DNA of 12,299 nt. Source: JBCBSK01 sp039819185. GTDB lineage: Bacteria > Pseudomonadota > Alphaproteobacteria > Rhizobiales > Tepidamorphaceae. Positions 1 through 6,583 of this stretch are shown piece after piece. The translations under genes and the position numbers were made by a program. The stretch spans positions 1 to 12,299 of the forward strand of contig JBCBSK010000117.1 of assembly GCA_039819185.1 (NCBI GenBank). The letters run 5' to 3'. The notes beneath the pieces were generated by a model. It saw nothing but the letters and a program-made list of their open reading frames with translations, did no database searches and was not told the origin of the DNA. Each line of letters opens with the position of its first letter. Position 1 is the stretch's first letter.

Positions 1-1838
1 ATCAACGCTCCGATCGGGGCAAGGTCGGACACCATCACGTCGAAGTCGAGATCGAGGCTCGATTCCAGGACCTGCGTGCCGACGATCACCTTGCCGCACC
101 TTGCGTCGGCGGACGCCCGTTTGCCGAAGGTCGAAAGCACCATGTCTTCCTTGTCCAACCGGTCGCAGAGGGCGAAGCGGGCATGGTGCAGCATCGCGTC
201 GACACCGCGTTCTCGCAGCGCATGAAAGGCCGCGATGGCCTCGTCAACCGAATTGCGGATGAAGGCGCAAGCCGCACCCTGCGCCGCTGCGTCGACAAGC
301 ACGTTGAGGACTGTGTCGAGCGTCTCCAGCCGCTCGACGGCGACGCAGCGTTTGGTTGCTGGCACGGGCGCTACCTTGGCGGCGTGCACCGTTTCGCCGA
401 TCACCGCGATTTGCGGATAATGGTTTGGCAGGTCCGGTGGTTCATTGCGCACCGCTCCATGCTGGAACGCTCGGACGAAGCGTGTTCGCATACCCTTCGG
501 CAGCGTCGCCGTCATCAGGATGGCCGAGCCGCCGAGCATGGCATGAAAGGTCAAGAGCCTTTCGAGTTGGGCCTGCATGTAAGGGTCATAGTCATGCGCC
601 TCGTCAATGATGAGGACCTTGCGCGACAGGGCATACAGCCTGAGCGCGAAATAGCGCGTTGGCAGGACCGCGAGCAACGCCTGATCGATGGTGCCAACCC
701 CGATCTGGGCGAGAAGCGCCTTGCGCCGACCGTCGGCGAACCAGTCGGCGCAGGACATCGCGTCCGGCTCGCCCGTCTTGCGGCCGACAAGCTTGCGAAA
801 GCCCGGATGAAACAAAGCCCGGCTGTGGCTGAGCGCCAGCGACGGCTGCCCGTCGAACATCGCGCCGAGCGCCGCGAGCCGCGTGAACATCGCATTGGCG
901 GTTGCCATAGTCGGTAGCGCGAAGAACACCCCCTCCGCGCGCCCCGCCTGCATCATGCGATGTGCCAGAATCAAGGCCGCTTCCGTCTTGCCCGAGCCTG
1001 TCGCATCTTCGATGACGGACAAGGTCGGGCCGGCCGGGAGAGAGGTGTTCAGTGCGGCCCGCTGCATAGGCGAAAAGGCCGGATAGTTGAACAGGCTTGC
1101 CGTATCACGATGCGATGGCGATGCGCTGTTGACACCCGATTGCTCGAGTGCTGTATCCGCGCGCGCTTGCGTCTGTTCCCAATAGTCAGAAATGCATGGC
1201 CCGGCTGCTGTGGCGGGGAACCACTCAGCGTTCGAGCCGATCCAATCAGCAACGCTGACAAGGCCGGTGAACCAGCGCGACAGCGTCTCGGCGCTGCGGT
1301 GCCAGTCGCCATCGGCACGTTTCAACGATAGCGCCATGCCGTCGAGAGATGCGTTCGGGAACAGTCCGGCAAACGCGTCGATCACGTGCTGGGCGTCTTG
1401 CTCGGCCTGCGCGCCGGCCTCGGCGATCATGCGCCGGCGGTTGGCGCCGCCTTGCATGTCGGCCCGTTTTGGGGGGCCGCCATGATGGCCGGCCGAGGCA
1501 GCGTAGAGCGCGAGGCGGACGTTTCGCTTTCCACCAAGCAAAGGGGCAAGCAAATCCGCATCGAAATGGTCGAACCAGGCCATGGAGACCTGCCAGTGGC
1601 GGTCGCCTTGGGTGTCGCCATCTTTGATCATGGCGCGGAACCGTGCGCCGATTTTGCCCAGGTCATGCAGCGCGGCGAGCAGCACGAGGGCTTGGTGGAC
1701 AGGCGCGTCGAACCCTGTGCGGCGCAGAAGCCGGTCCGCCACCGCCGCCACATCGAGCATATGGTAGACTGCGGGATGTTTGATGCCGGTTGCAGGGTCC
1801 GCGGACTTTCCCGGCCAGAGAAGATGCATGTCCGTCAT
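1..1838 (-). CDS. cas3: CRISPR-associated nuclease-helicase Cas3, type I-E-like (3' end beyond window)
   Basis: Cas3 is the effector of type I CRISPR-Cas. Cascade recruits it to the R-loop, where it unwinds and degrades target DNA 3' to 5'. The minus-strand frame is open from 1838 to the left edge (612 full codons). An N-terminal HD nuclease domain shows H26 (YHMLDVAAVA), H58-D59 (ALHDLGKIG), H118-H119 (AGHHGG) and D198 (VADWIGS). The superfamily 2 helicase follows: Walker A GSGKT (281-285), the phrase FALPTMATANAMFTRL, IGVGTIDQALLAVLP, DEAH box (412-415), motif III TAT (443-445), then FHAL...HHARF and TQVLESSLDLDFD just before the edge. Motif VI (the usual QRxGRxHRH) and the C-terminal domain are off-window. 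These phrases match my recollection of Escherichia coli Cas3 closely, hence I-E, though cas8e/cse1 is needed to prove it. I chose ATG 1838 because the family begins just before the xLWxGKS phrase; an in-frame ATG at 1880 would add 14 residues but has no better ribosome site. All visible catalytic residues are intact. Confidence 0.95.
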   Translation of the reverse strand, partial: MTDMHLLWPGKSADPATGIKHPAVYHMLDVAAVADRLLRRTGFDAPVHQALVLLAALHDLGKIGARFRAMIKDGDTQGDRHWQVSMAWFDHFDADLLAPLLGGKRNVRLALYAASAGHHGGPPKRADMQGGANRRRMIAEAGAQAEQDAQHVIDAFAGLFPNASLDGMALSLKRADGDWHRSAETLSRWFTGLVSVADWIGSNAEWFPATAAGPCISDYWEQTQARADTALEQSGVNSASPSHRDTASLFNYPAFSPMQRAALNTSLPAGPTLSVIEDATGSGKTEAALILAHRMMQAGRAEGVFFALPTMATANAMFTRLAALGAMFDGQPSLALSHSRALFHPGFRKLVGRKTGEPDAMSCADWFADGRRKALLAQIGVGTIDQALLAVLPTRYFALRLYALSRKVLIIDEAHDYDPYMQAQLERLLTFHAMLGGSAILMTATLPKGMRTRFVRAFQHGAVRNEPPDLPNHYPQIAVIGETVHAAKVAPVPATKRCVAVERLETLDTVLNVLVDAAAQGAACAFIRNSVDEAIAAFHALRERGVDAMLHHARFALCDRLDKEDMVLSTFGKRASADARCGKVIVGTQVLESSLDLDFDVMVSDLAPIGAL

Positions 1839-2430
1839 CCGGTGTCTCGCCAGGTTATCGAGGACCGTGCCATAGACCATCGATGGGTCACGCGGTTGTT
1901 GTCAAACAAGCGGGTTGCTTCGTTGGTCGACCGACACTTCGGCAAGTCAACGGCGACAGAGTCGGTAAGTGCGGTCAATCATCAAGCTTGACGGGAGCTT
2001 GAGCGGCGTGCCCAGCGTCATGGCTGTCCAGTGTTATAGGTGTCCGATGGATTGGACGTGCAGAAACTCTTCTGCGCTGTTCTGGGGCGTGAAGATGGGA
2101 TGACCTTTACGGCTGTAGCTGCCCTTTTCAGGCTCTACAGCATGGTGCCGAAACGTGCGTGCGATGTTCGCATGAGAACATGCCCAAAACCAAAGAGATA
2201 AGGCATTTTCGGTGACTCAGGTTTTCACCGAACATGCTCTAGCTGCCCATCGCTCGTGGTCATACGCCTTCGGGGATTCTTGCAGCGCGTCGGACGGGCA
2301 GAGCCTTAAGGTCTTGCGTGGAATGGGGTCGTCCGGGCAGCGCATTTCGCTGCACGGAAGCCATACTTCGCTAAACGCCAGTCAAGAGTGGTCCAGCCAA
2401 CCCGTTTATTCTATTGCTCTATTATGGAAA
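1839..2430. other. Gene-free strip between cas3 and tRNA-Asn
   Basis: No convincing gene is seen in these 592 bases. They presumably carry the cas3 promoter (reading left), but no clear -35/-10 pair was found. Possible protein-binding sites upstream of cas3 are a 14-bp palindrome at 1896-1909 (TTGTT and AACAA arms around a 4-base centre), a 10-bp perfect palindrome TCAAGCTTGA at 1982-1991, and AGCTTGA repeated directly at 1985-1991 and 1996-2002, 11 bp apart. A small hairpin lies at 2060-2075 (GCAGAA, four-base loop, TTCTGC). The 2116-2248 stretch is listed separately. One minus-strand frame is open for 60 codons (2216-2034) with no usual start codon; it may be a remnant or chance. Confidence 0.5.
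2116..2248. repeat. Candidate palindromic repeat element flanked by 9-bp direct repeats
   Basis: TAGCTGCCC occurs exactly at 2116-2124 and 2240-2248. Between the copies lie two hairpins: ATGTTC / GAACAT around a 6-base loop (2164-2181), and a stem of 13 bases with one mismatch (2203-2215 with 2225-2237) around a 9-base loop. The outer segments, near CAGCATGG on the left and CATGCTC on the right, are roughly inverted. Size and shape suggest a small dispersed intergenic repeat or MITE-like element, as is common in rhizobial genomes. Against a recent insertion, an open minus-strand frame runs through the left 9-mer. No second copy is present in this window, so repetitiveness is not shown. Confidence 0.35.
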
Positions 2431-2506
2431 TGGCTCCCCGGGCCGGACTCGAACCAGCGACCCAGCGGTTAACAGCCGCTTGCTCTACCAACTGAGCTAC
2501 CGGGGA
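2431..2506 (-). tRNA. tRNA-Asn (GTT anticodon)
   Basis: Read on the minus strand, 76 nt including an encoded CCA fold as a full cloverleaf. The acceptor stem pairs TCCCCGG with CCGGGGA, the D-arm contains TAGCTCAGTTGGTAGAGCA, and the anticodon loop CTGTTAA gives GTT (asparagine). The T-arm carries GGTTCGAGTCC and the discriminator base is G. It delivers asparagine to the ribosome for AAC/AAU codons. Its 3' end points toward the cas3 region, making it the natural candidate site if the CRISPR-Cas segment is an integrated island. It has its own promoter (2518-2546). Confidence 0.97.
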
Positions 2507-2517
2507 ACAGAACGCGC

Positions 2518-2546
2518 GCTATAGCAAGCACGATCGGCTTTGCCAA
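2518..2546 (-). promoter_or_regulatory. Sigma-70-type promoter of tRNA-Asn
   Basis: On the minus strand, TTGGCA (2546-2541), a 17-base spacer and TATAGC (2523-2518) stand just upstream of the tRNA. The -10 box ends 11 nt before the first tRNA base, so transcription would begin within a few bases of the mature 5' end. The -35 box matches consensus at five of six positions and the spacing is ideal. Confidence 0.7.
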
Positions 2547-2617
2547 GCGCCGAGTTCAACCGGTGACGATACCACCGCGCAGCCCTGGTGGCAGGGTCTT
2601 GTTCGGCATTGGTATCA

Positions 2618-2636
2618 AAGCACTCAAAGGGTGCTT
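2618..2636. other. Stem-loop between the two tRNA genes
   Basis: AAGCAC (2618-2623) and GTGCTT (2631-2636) are perfect inverted repeats around a 7-base loop. It lies downstream of tRNA-Cys in its reading direction, so it could help end or process that transcript. Neither strand has a strong T-run after the stem, so it is not called an intrinsic terminator. Confidence 0.3.
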
Positions 2637-2692
2637 CATTTGGTTTGGACCCTATGCCTTCAAGGATTTTGCCTTGCCAAAGATACAGCCAT

Positions 2693-2766
2693 TGGAGGCC
2701 ACGCCCGGAATCGAACCGGGGTATACGGATTTGCAGTCCGCTGCGTCACCACTCCGCCACGTGGCC
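2693..2766 (-). tRNA. tRNA-Cys (GCA anticodon)
   Basis: Read on the minus strand, 74 nt including an encoded CCA form a standard cloverleaf. The acceptor stem pairs GGCCACG with CGTGGCC, the anticodon loop CTGCAAA gives GCA (cysteine), the T-arm contains GGTTCGATTCC, and the discriminator base is T, as is usual for cysteine tRNAs. It decodes UGC/UGU. It lies 186 bp upstream of tRNA-Asn on the same strand, but each gene has its own promoter, so they need not be cotranscribed. Confidence 0.97.
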
Positions 2767-2778
2767 GTCCGGCGCCGC

Positions 2779-2807
2779 TACTTAGGACGTATCGGCTGTA
2801 ACCTCAA
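2779..2807 (-). promoter_or_regulatory. Sigma-70-type promoter of tRNA-Cys
   Basis: On the minus strand, TTGAGG (2807-2802), a 17-base spacer and TAAGTA (2784-2779) lie 12 nt before the first tRNA base. Spacing is ideal and position relative to the tRNA is right. It diverges from the plus-strand methyltransferase gene. Confidence 0.6.
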
Positions 2808-3112
2808 CATCGCGGATTTGTGAACACGCTGCAACTAAGATGTTTCTTGTGGTTGATTTTTAACGTTACGCGATTGCAAACGTCGAAACAGCACCAAAAC
2901 CCCAGGGTTGTTGCGTGAAAACCCGTTAACGGCGCGCGCGCCAATGCCTGCCGGCGTGCGGCGGATTTACCGCGGCCGAAGGCCATGTTACCGAAGTGTT
3001 GGACTGGCAGGATGCGGGCGGGCCGATGCCGCGCCGATGCATGTGCCAGCGGCTTGGGCGGCAGGGCCGTTTCCAGGCATATGAATGGAGCTTGCGGACA
3101 GGCAGGGGCCAG
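2808..3112. other. Intergenic region between tRNA-Cys promoter and methyltransferase gene
   Basis: These 305 bases hold the presumed plus-strand promoter of the methyltransferase gene, but I cannot fix a -35/-10 pair. The left half is visibly AT-richer than its surroundings. Two 8-bp perfect palindromes are present, TAACGTTA (2861-2868) and CGTTAACG (2924-2931), which could be regulator sites. The reading frame of the downstream gene is open back to 2996, but that added stretch looks non-coding. Confidence 0.4.
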
Positions 3113-3787
3113 ATGGGCGAGAATTTTGCGGACCTCCGGAAACGCATGGTTGATGGGCAATTGCGCACGCGCGAGGTGACCGATCCGCGCCTGATCGCGG
3201 CGGTGCTCGAGACACCGCGCGAGCGATTCGTTCCGGGCGCGATGCGGGGGTTGGCTTATGCCGATCGCGACATTGATGTATCGGAACTGGGCGAGGAGGG
3301 CGCTCAGCGCTATCTCCTGGAACCAATGCCGCTTACCCGCCTGATCCAGCTTGCCGACATCCAGGAGAGTGATTTCGTTCTCGAGATCGGCAGCGCGACG
3401 GGCTATGCGACAGCAATTCTTGGCCGGATCGCTGAAGGTGTTCTTGGGCTTGAAGCCGATTCGGGGCTTGCCAGCGTGGCCGAGCGGGAACTGTCAGAGC
3501 TTGGCATCGACAGCGCCACAATCGTTACTGGGCCGCTGAATGAGGGCTATGCCAGCCAGGCGCCCTATGACGTGATTGTCGTTAATGGCGCAATTGCGCG
3601 CGTGCCGGATGCCTTCGTGGACCAGTTGCGCGAGGGCGGGCGGCTGGTTGCGATCATCGGAGGTGCGCCCATGGGTCGCGCCTGGCTCTACCACAAGGTC
3701 AATGGTGACCTCAGCGGCCGGCCAGTGTTCGATGCCGCTGTGCCGGACCTGCCGGGCTTTGCCAGAGAGCCGGACTTCGTTTTTTGA
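3113..3787 (+). CDS. Protein-L-isoaspartate O-methyltransferase-like protein, altered active-site loop
   Basis: 224 residues with the PCMT/Rossmann methyltransferase fold. The N-terminal phrase MVDGQLRTREVTDPRL (residues 12-27) and ETPRERFVP are typical of this family, and the SAM-binding motif I is VLEIGSATG (89-97). Canonical enzymes transfer a methyl group to isoaspartyl residues in damaged proteins, using a loop like TISQP before motif I. Here that place reads RYLLEPMPLTR (around 67-77), and the usual GDG after the third strand is TGPLNEG. The repair activity is therefore uncertain, though SAM binding remains plausible. Start chosen at ATG 3113: AGGGG lies 4 bases upstream and the protein then begins just before the conserved MVDGQLRT phrase. 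It is 439 bp upstream of tolC on the same strand, an order I recall as common in alphaproteobacteria, where the gene is usually annotated pcm. Confidence 0.85.
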   Translation: MGENFADLRKRMVDGQLRTREVTDPRLIAAVLETPRERFVPGAMRGLAYADRDIDVSELGEEGAQRYLLEPMPLTRLIQLADIQESDFVLEIGSATGYATAILGRIAEGVLGLEADSGLASVAERELSELGIDSATIVTGPLNEGYASQAPYDVIVVNGAIARVPDAFVDQLREGGRLVAIIGGAPMGRAWLYHKVNGDLSGRPVFDAAVPDLPGFAREPDFVF

Positions 3788-3972
3788 CGGCGGATGGCCC
3801 AGTCCGGCCAATGTGTCGGGCAGGCTGTGACAGAAAATCCGCACCTTTTCGCAAATTGTGACCAATCCCGTTGTGGCTCTGTCCATTGCGCAGTCCGACC
3901 GTTAGGGTCCATGCGTAACAGCGAGACGTCAAACCATACGGCGAAACGCCGCAAAACGTGCAGCAATCGCTT

Positions 3973-3999
3973 TTGACACTACTGTCGGAAGTGTAAACC
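3973..3999 (+). promoter_or_regulatory. Possible tolC promoter with consensus TTGACA
   Basis: TTGACA (3973-3978) is a perfect -35 hexamer. The best -10 nearby is TAAACC (3994-3999), giving a short 15-base spacer. ACACT and AGTGT form an inverted repeat across 3976-3994, overlapping both boxes, which could be a regulator site. If used, transcription would leave a tolC leader of roughly 220 nt. Confidence 0.3.
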
Positions 4000-4134
4000 T
4001 TGGGGGCGGTTGGCAACGCGAGTCAGCTTGTGGCAGAAGCTGGTTAGTGATGCTAACTTCCGGGGCTACACGAGTTGGCTTCGGCCTGATCTATGTTCGA
4101 GCGAACTGGCCGTTTGACGCGGCGTTCAACTGCA

Positions 4135-4156
4135 ACAGACATCAAACAGACATCAA
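4135..4156 (+). repeat. 11-bp perfect tandem duplication in the tolC leader
   Basis: ACAGACATCAA occurs twice back to back, at 4135-4145 and 4146-4156, about 70 bases before the tolC start. It may be a slippage product or a doubled binding site for a protein or small RNA. Its function is unknown. Confidence 0.6.
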
Positions 4157-4226
4157 GGTGACAGGACGGGGAGGCGGAGAGCATGATAGATCGGGGAGCC
4201 CGATTGCCGTGGGCGGAGTGACGGCG

Positions 4227-5609
4227 ATGCGCGGTAGCGTCAGGAAGCGGCTCTGGCTGGTTGCGGGCTTTGCGGCCGCGGTTGCGGTGGCCCTGCCAGG
4301 CGCATCACAGGCTGAGACCTTGGTGCAGGCTCTGTCGCGCGCTTATGAAATCAACCCGTCTTTGAATGCCGCCCGCGCTGAGGTGCGCGCGATCGACGAG
4401 CAGGTCAGCCAGGCATTGGCGGGCTTTCGGCCGATCATTTCCGCCGAAAGCCAGTTCGGAACCACAGTTACGGAAACCAACCCCGATTTTGGCACCGATT
4501 CGACGAGTTCGATCGCAAGCCTTGGCCTCAGCGTCGACCAGAATGTTTTCGACGGCTTCCGCAATGTGAACAGCACCAAGCAGGCCGAGGCGACAGTGCG
4601 GGCAGCGCGCGCCTCGCTCGCCAATACCGAACAGAATGTGCTGTTCGATGCTGCCGAGACCTTTATGAACGTGCTGCGCGATGAGGCCATCGTGCGGCTG
4701 CGTCAGCAGAACATCGAGGTGTTGAGCGAACAGCTCCGCGCAACCCAGGATCGGTTCAGCGTTGGCGAACTGACCCGCACCGATGTCGCGCAGGCCGAGG
4801 CCCGCCTTGCTGGTGCGCGCTTCGATCTCAGCGCTGCGGAGGCCCAGCTTTTGACCAGTCGCGCGCTTTATCGCCAGATCATCGGTGCCGACCCGAACAA
4901 TCTGGTGCAGGGCCAGCCGGTTGTTCATCTGCTGCCGAACACGATCGATCAGGCGATCGGCATTGCCATTCACGAGCATCCGGCGATCGTGTCGGCGAGT
5001 TTTGCGGAAGAATCGGCTGCCTTCGCGGTCAAGGTGGCGGAAGGCAGCCTGTTGCCGGAACTGTCGCTGCGCGGCAGCGTTCTCGCCCAGACCGAGCCGA
5101 GCGCCAACATCAACAATTCGATCACGGCGACGATCGTCGGTGTGCTGACCATTCCGATCTACCAGGGCGGGCAGGAATACTCCTTCGTCCGCGAGGCCAA
5201 GCAGACGCGCGCCGTGCGTCGGCTTGAAATCGACGTTGCGCGCGACGAAGTTCGCGCGGCCGTTTTGTCGGCCTGGGGCAGCCTGCAATCCGCCTTTGGC
5301 TCGATCGCTGCCGCCAACGCTCAGGTCGAGGCCGCCGACATCGCGCTTGAAGGTGTGCGCGAGGAAGCGCGGGTCGGTCAGCGCACGACGCTCGATGTGC
5401 TCGATGCCGAGCAGGAATTGCTCGACGCACGTGTCGATCTCGTCATCGCCGAGCGCGACAAGGTCGTCGCATCGTATGCGCTGTTGTCCTCGATTGGCCG
5501 GTTATCGGCGCCGGGCTTGGGTCTTGCGGTTCGCGAATACGTTCCCGAACGCAACTATGAGGCGGTGCGCGACCAGTGGTTCGGCCTTAGAACACCATCT
5601 GGCGATTGA
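4227..5609 (+). CDS. tolC: TolC family outer-membrane efflux/secretion channel
   Basis: TolC trimers form the outer-membrane and periplasmic exit duct shared by type I secretion systems and tripartite drug efflux pumps. The 460-residue precursor starts with a clear Sec signal: basic MRGSVRKR, a hydrophobic run (9-24), and cleavage after ASQA (A29). The mature part has the two OEP repeats of the family. Repeat 1 is marked by RFSVGELTRTDVAQAEARL (176-194) and repeat 2 by the matching VGQRTTLDVLDAEQELLDAR (382-401). LTIPIYQGG (367-375) and the early LVQALSRAYEINPSLNAAR region are typical of rhizobial TolC. Length is close to the family norm (E. coli precursor 493). ATG 4227 is supported by GGAG 8 bases upstream and by immediate entry into the signal peptide. 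It lies between the methyltransferase-like gene and popZ, all plus strand. No pump partner genes are in view, so it may serve several systems in trans. Confidence 0.95.
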   Translation: MRGSVRKRLWLVAGFAAAVAVALPGASQAETLVQALSRAYEINPSLNAARAEVRAIDEQVSQALAGFRPIISAESQFGTTVTETNPDFGTDSTSSIASLGLSVDQNVFDGFRNVNSTKQAEATVRAARASLANTEQNVLFDAAETFMNVLRDEAIVRLRQQNIEVLSEQLRATQDRFSVGELTRTDVAQAEARLAGARFDLSAAEAQLLTSRALYRQIIGADPNNLVQGQPVVHLLPNTIDQAIGIAIHEHPAIVSASFAEESAAFAVKVAEGSLLPELSLRGSVLAQTEPSANINNSITATIVGVLTIPIYQGGQEYSFVREAKQTRAVRRLEIDVARDEVRAAVLSAWGSLQSAFGSIAAANAQVEAADIALEGVREEARVGQRTTLDVLDAEQELLDARVDLVIAERDKVVASYALLSSIGRLSAPGLGLAVREYVPERNYEAVRDQWFGLRTPSGD

Positions 5610-5777
5610 TCCCCGTTTAGAACCTGTCCTTTTGCTGGTGTTCCTCCTGTCGACCGTTACACTTATGCGGCAAGAATCAGTGCTGCAGGTGATGGGGGCG
5701 TAGCCGATCGCTGAGGCGCTGGGTGGACCGGCAGACACCGCCGCCCTTGGATCAGACCGCGTGAGAGCGCTCAATAG

Positions 5778-6482
5778 ATGGCAGCACCGAAATCCGCAGC
5801 CGAGCCGACGATGGAGGACATCCTTGCCTCGATCCGTCGCATCATTTCCGACGAGAATACCGGAACGGACGATCCGACCACCGGCTTTGATGCCGATGTG
5901 GGCGATCCGGTGGACGATGAGGCAGACGCATTGACCGGCGCCGAGACAGACGAACCGGCGTCACAGGACGATATCGATGCGTTGTTTGGCCCTGCGGCGA
6001 CCGAGGACGAGGAGGTTGATCCCTTCGATGCGGCCGTGGTCGATGAAAGTGATGCGGACCTCTCGGATGATGACGATGTCCTTGACCTGACCGAGGACAT
6101 GGCGCTTGCGCCGGACGATGAGGGCGAGGGCGGCGACACCGAAACGCCGATGATCGACCCGATCGAGGATGATCTGACCTTCGTCCCGGATCCGCCCCAA
6201 GACGCAGACGAACCTGGGGAACCGGCTGCGGATCTGCTGCCCGCCACCCAGGTCGCGGATGCTGTCGAAGACCGGCTGATGTCGCCCGAAACCGACGCGG
6301 ATGTGCGCCAGGCTTTTGGGGCTCTGGCCAATACGCTGCTGGCGCGGGACGCGCGCACCATCGAGGATCTGATCACCGACATGCTGCGGCCGATGCTGAA
6401 GGACTGGATCGACGACAATCTCGCCCAGATTGTTGAGCGTCTGGTGCGCGAGGAGATCGAGCGCGTCTCGCGCGGGCGTTAA
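5778..6482 (+). CDS. popZ: PopZ-family cell pole-organising protein (DUF2497)
   Basis: PopZ assembles a polar condensate in alphaproteobacteria that anchors chromosome origins through ParB and recruits polar regulators. The 234-residue protein has the family's two conserved ends. The short N-terminal helix is MEDILASIRRIISDE (12-26), the client-binding element. The C-terminal oligomerisation region runs from about 174 to 234 (VRQAFGALANTLLARDARTI, MLRPMLKDWIDDNL, VREEIERV). Between them is a disordered-looking Asp/Glu/Pro linker of about 145 residues. Positions 22-165 contain no Lys, Arg or His and 53 acidic residues by my count. Caulobacter PopZ is 177 residues with a shorter acidic linker. 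The start at ATG 5778 follows a weak GAGAG and gives the expected short lead into the N-terminal motif. It lies 168 bp after tolC and about 100 bp before valS, an order I recall in many Rhizobiales. Confidence 0.93.
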   Translation: MAAPKSAAEPTMEDILASIRRIISDENTGTDDPTTGFDADVGDPVDDEADALTGAETDEPASQDDIDALFGPAATEDEEVDPFDAAVVDESDADLSDDDDVLDLTEDMALAPDDEGEGGDTETPMIDPIEDDLTFVPDPPQDADEPGEPAADLLPATQVADAVEDRLMSPETDADVRQAFGALANTLLARDARTIEDLITDMLRPMLKDWIDDNLAQIVERLVREEIERVSRGR

Positions 6483-6583
6483 GCTTCCCGTCGTCCTCGG
6501 CGCGTGTAAATCTTGACAGGGCGCCTGCGCTCGGGAACACCAGAGGCTTGACCGGCGATCAGCCTGAGACAAGCCATATCACC

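Larger units (their letters stand above)
3788..4226. other. Long leader/intergenic region upstream of tolC
   Basis: 439 bases without a supported gene. Just after the methyltransferase stop there is a small hairpin, TGGCC/GGCCA (3795-3810), with no T-run. Another, CGGCG-AAA-CGCCG, lies at 3939-3951. A consensus -35 hexamer at 3973 and an 11-bp tandem duplication at 4135-4156 are listed separately. The tolC frame stays open upstream to 4047, but this extension precedes the signal peptide and does not look coding. Confidence 0.5.

Noticed and set aside
183..917. Open plus-strand frame of 244 codons opposite cas3
   Set aside because: It is antisense to the well-conserved Cas3 helicase domain, has no recognisable motifs and is rich in Arg, as expected for a shadow of a GC-rich gene.
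2337..2353. Hairpin GCAGCG/CGCTGC as a terminator after tRNA-Asn
   Set aside because: A perfect 6-bp stem is present, but it lies about 80 bases beyond the tRNA end and lacks a T-run on either strand.
1..2430. CRISPR array near cas3
   Set aside because: No regularly spaced 28-37 bp repeats are seen between the left edge and tRNA-Asn; if an array exists it is outside the window.
2996..3112. Upstream extension of the methyltransferase gene from 2996
   Set aside because: The added 39 residues are Arg/Cys/Trp-rich with no family similarity, whereas ATG 3113 begins just before the conserved N-terminal phrase.
4047..4226. Upstream extension of tolC from GTG 4047
   Set aside because: It would put 60 unconserved residues ahead of a normal signal peptide, and a better ribosome site stands before ATG 4227.
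4305..5288. Open minus-strand frame of 327 codons inside tolC
   Set aside because: Antisense to the conserved TolC repeats and without motifs of its own.
6548..6583. TTG start of valS at 6548
   Set aside because: It adds 12 residues not typical of ValS and lacks correct ribosome-site spacing; ATG 6584 begins directly with the usual N-terminus.
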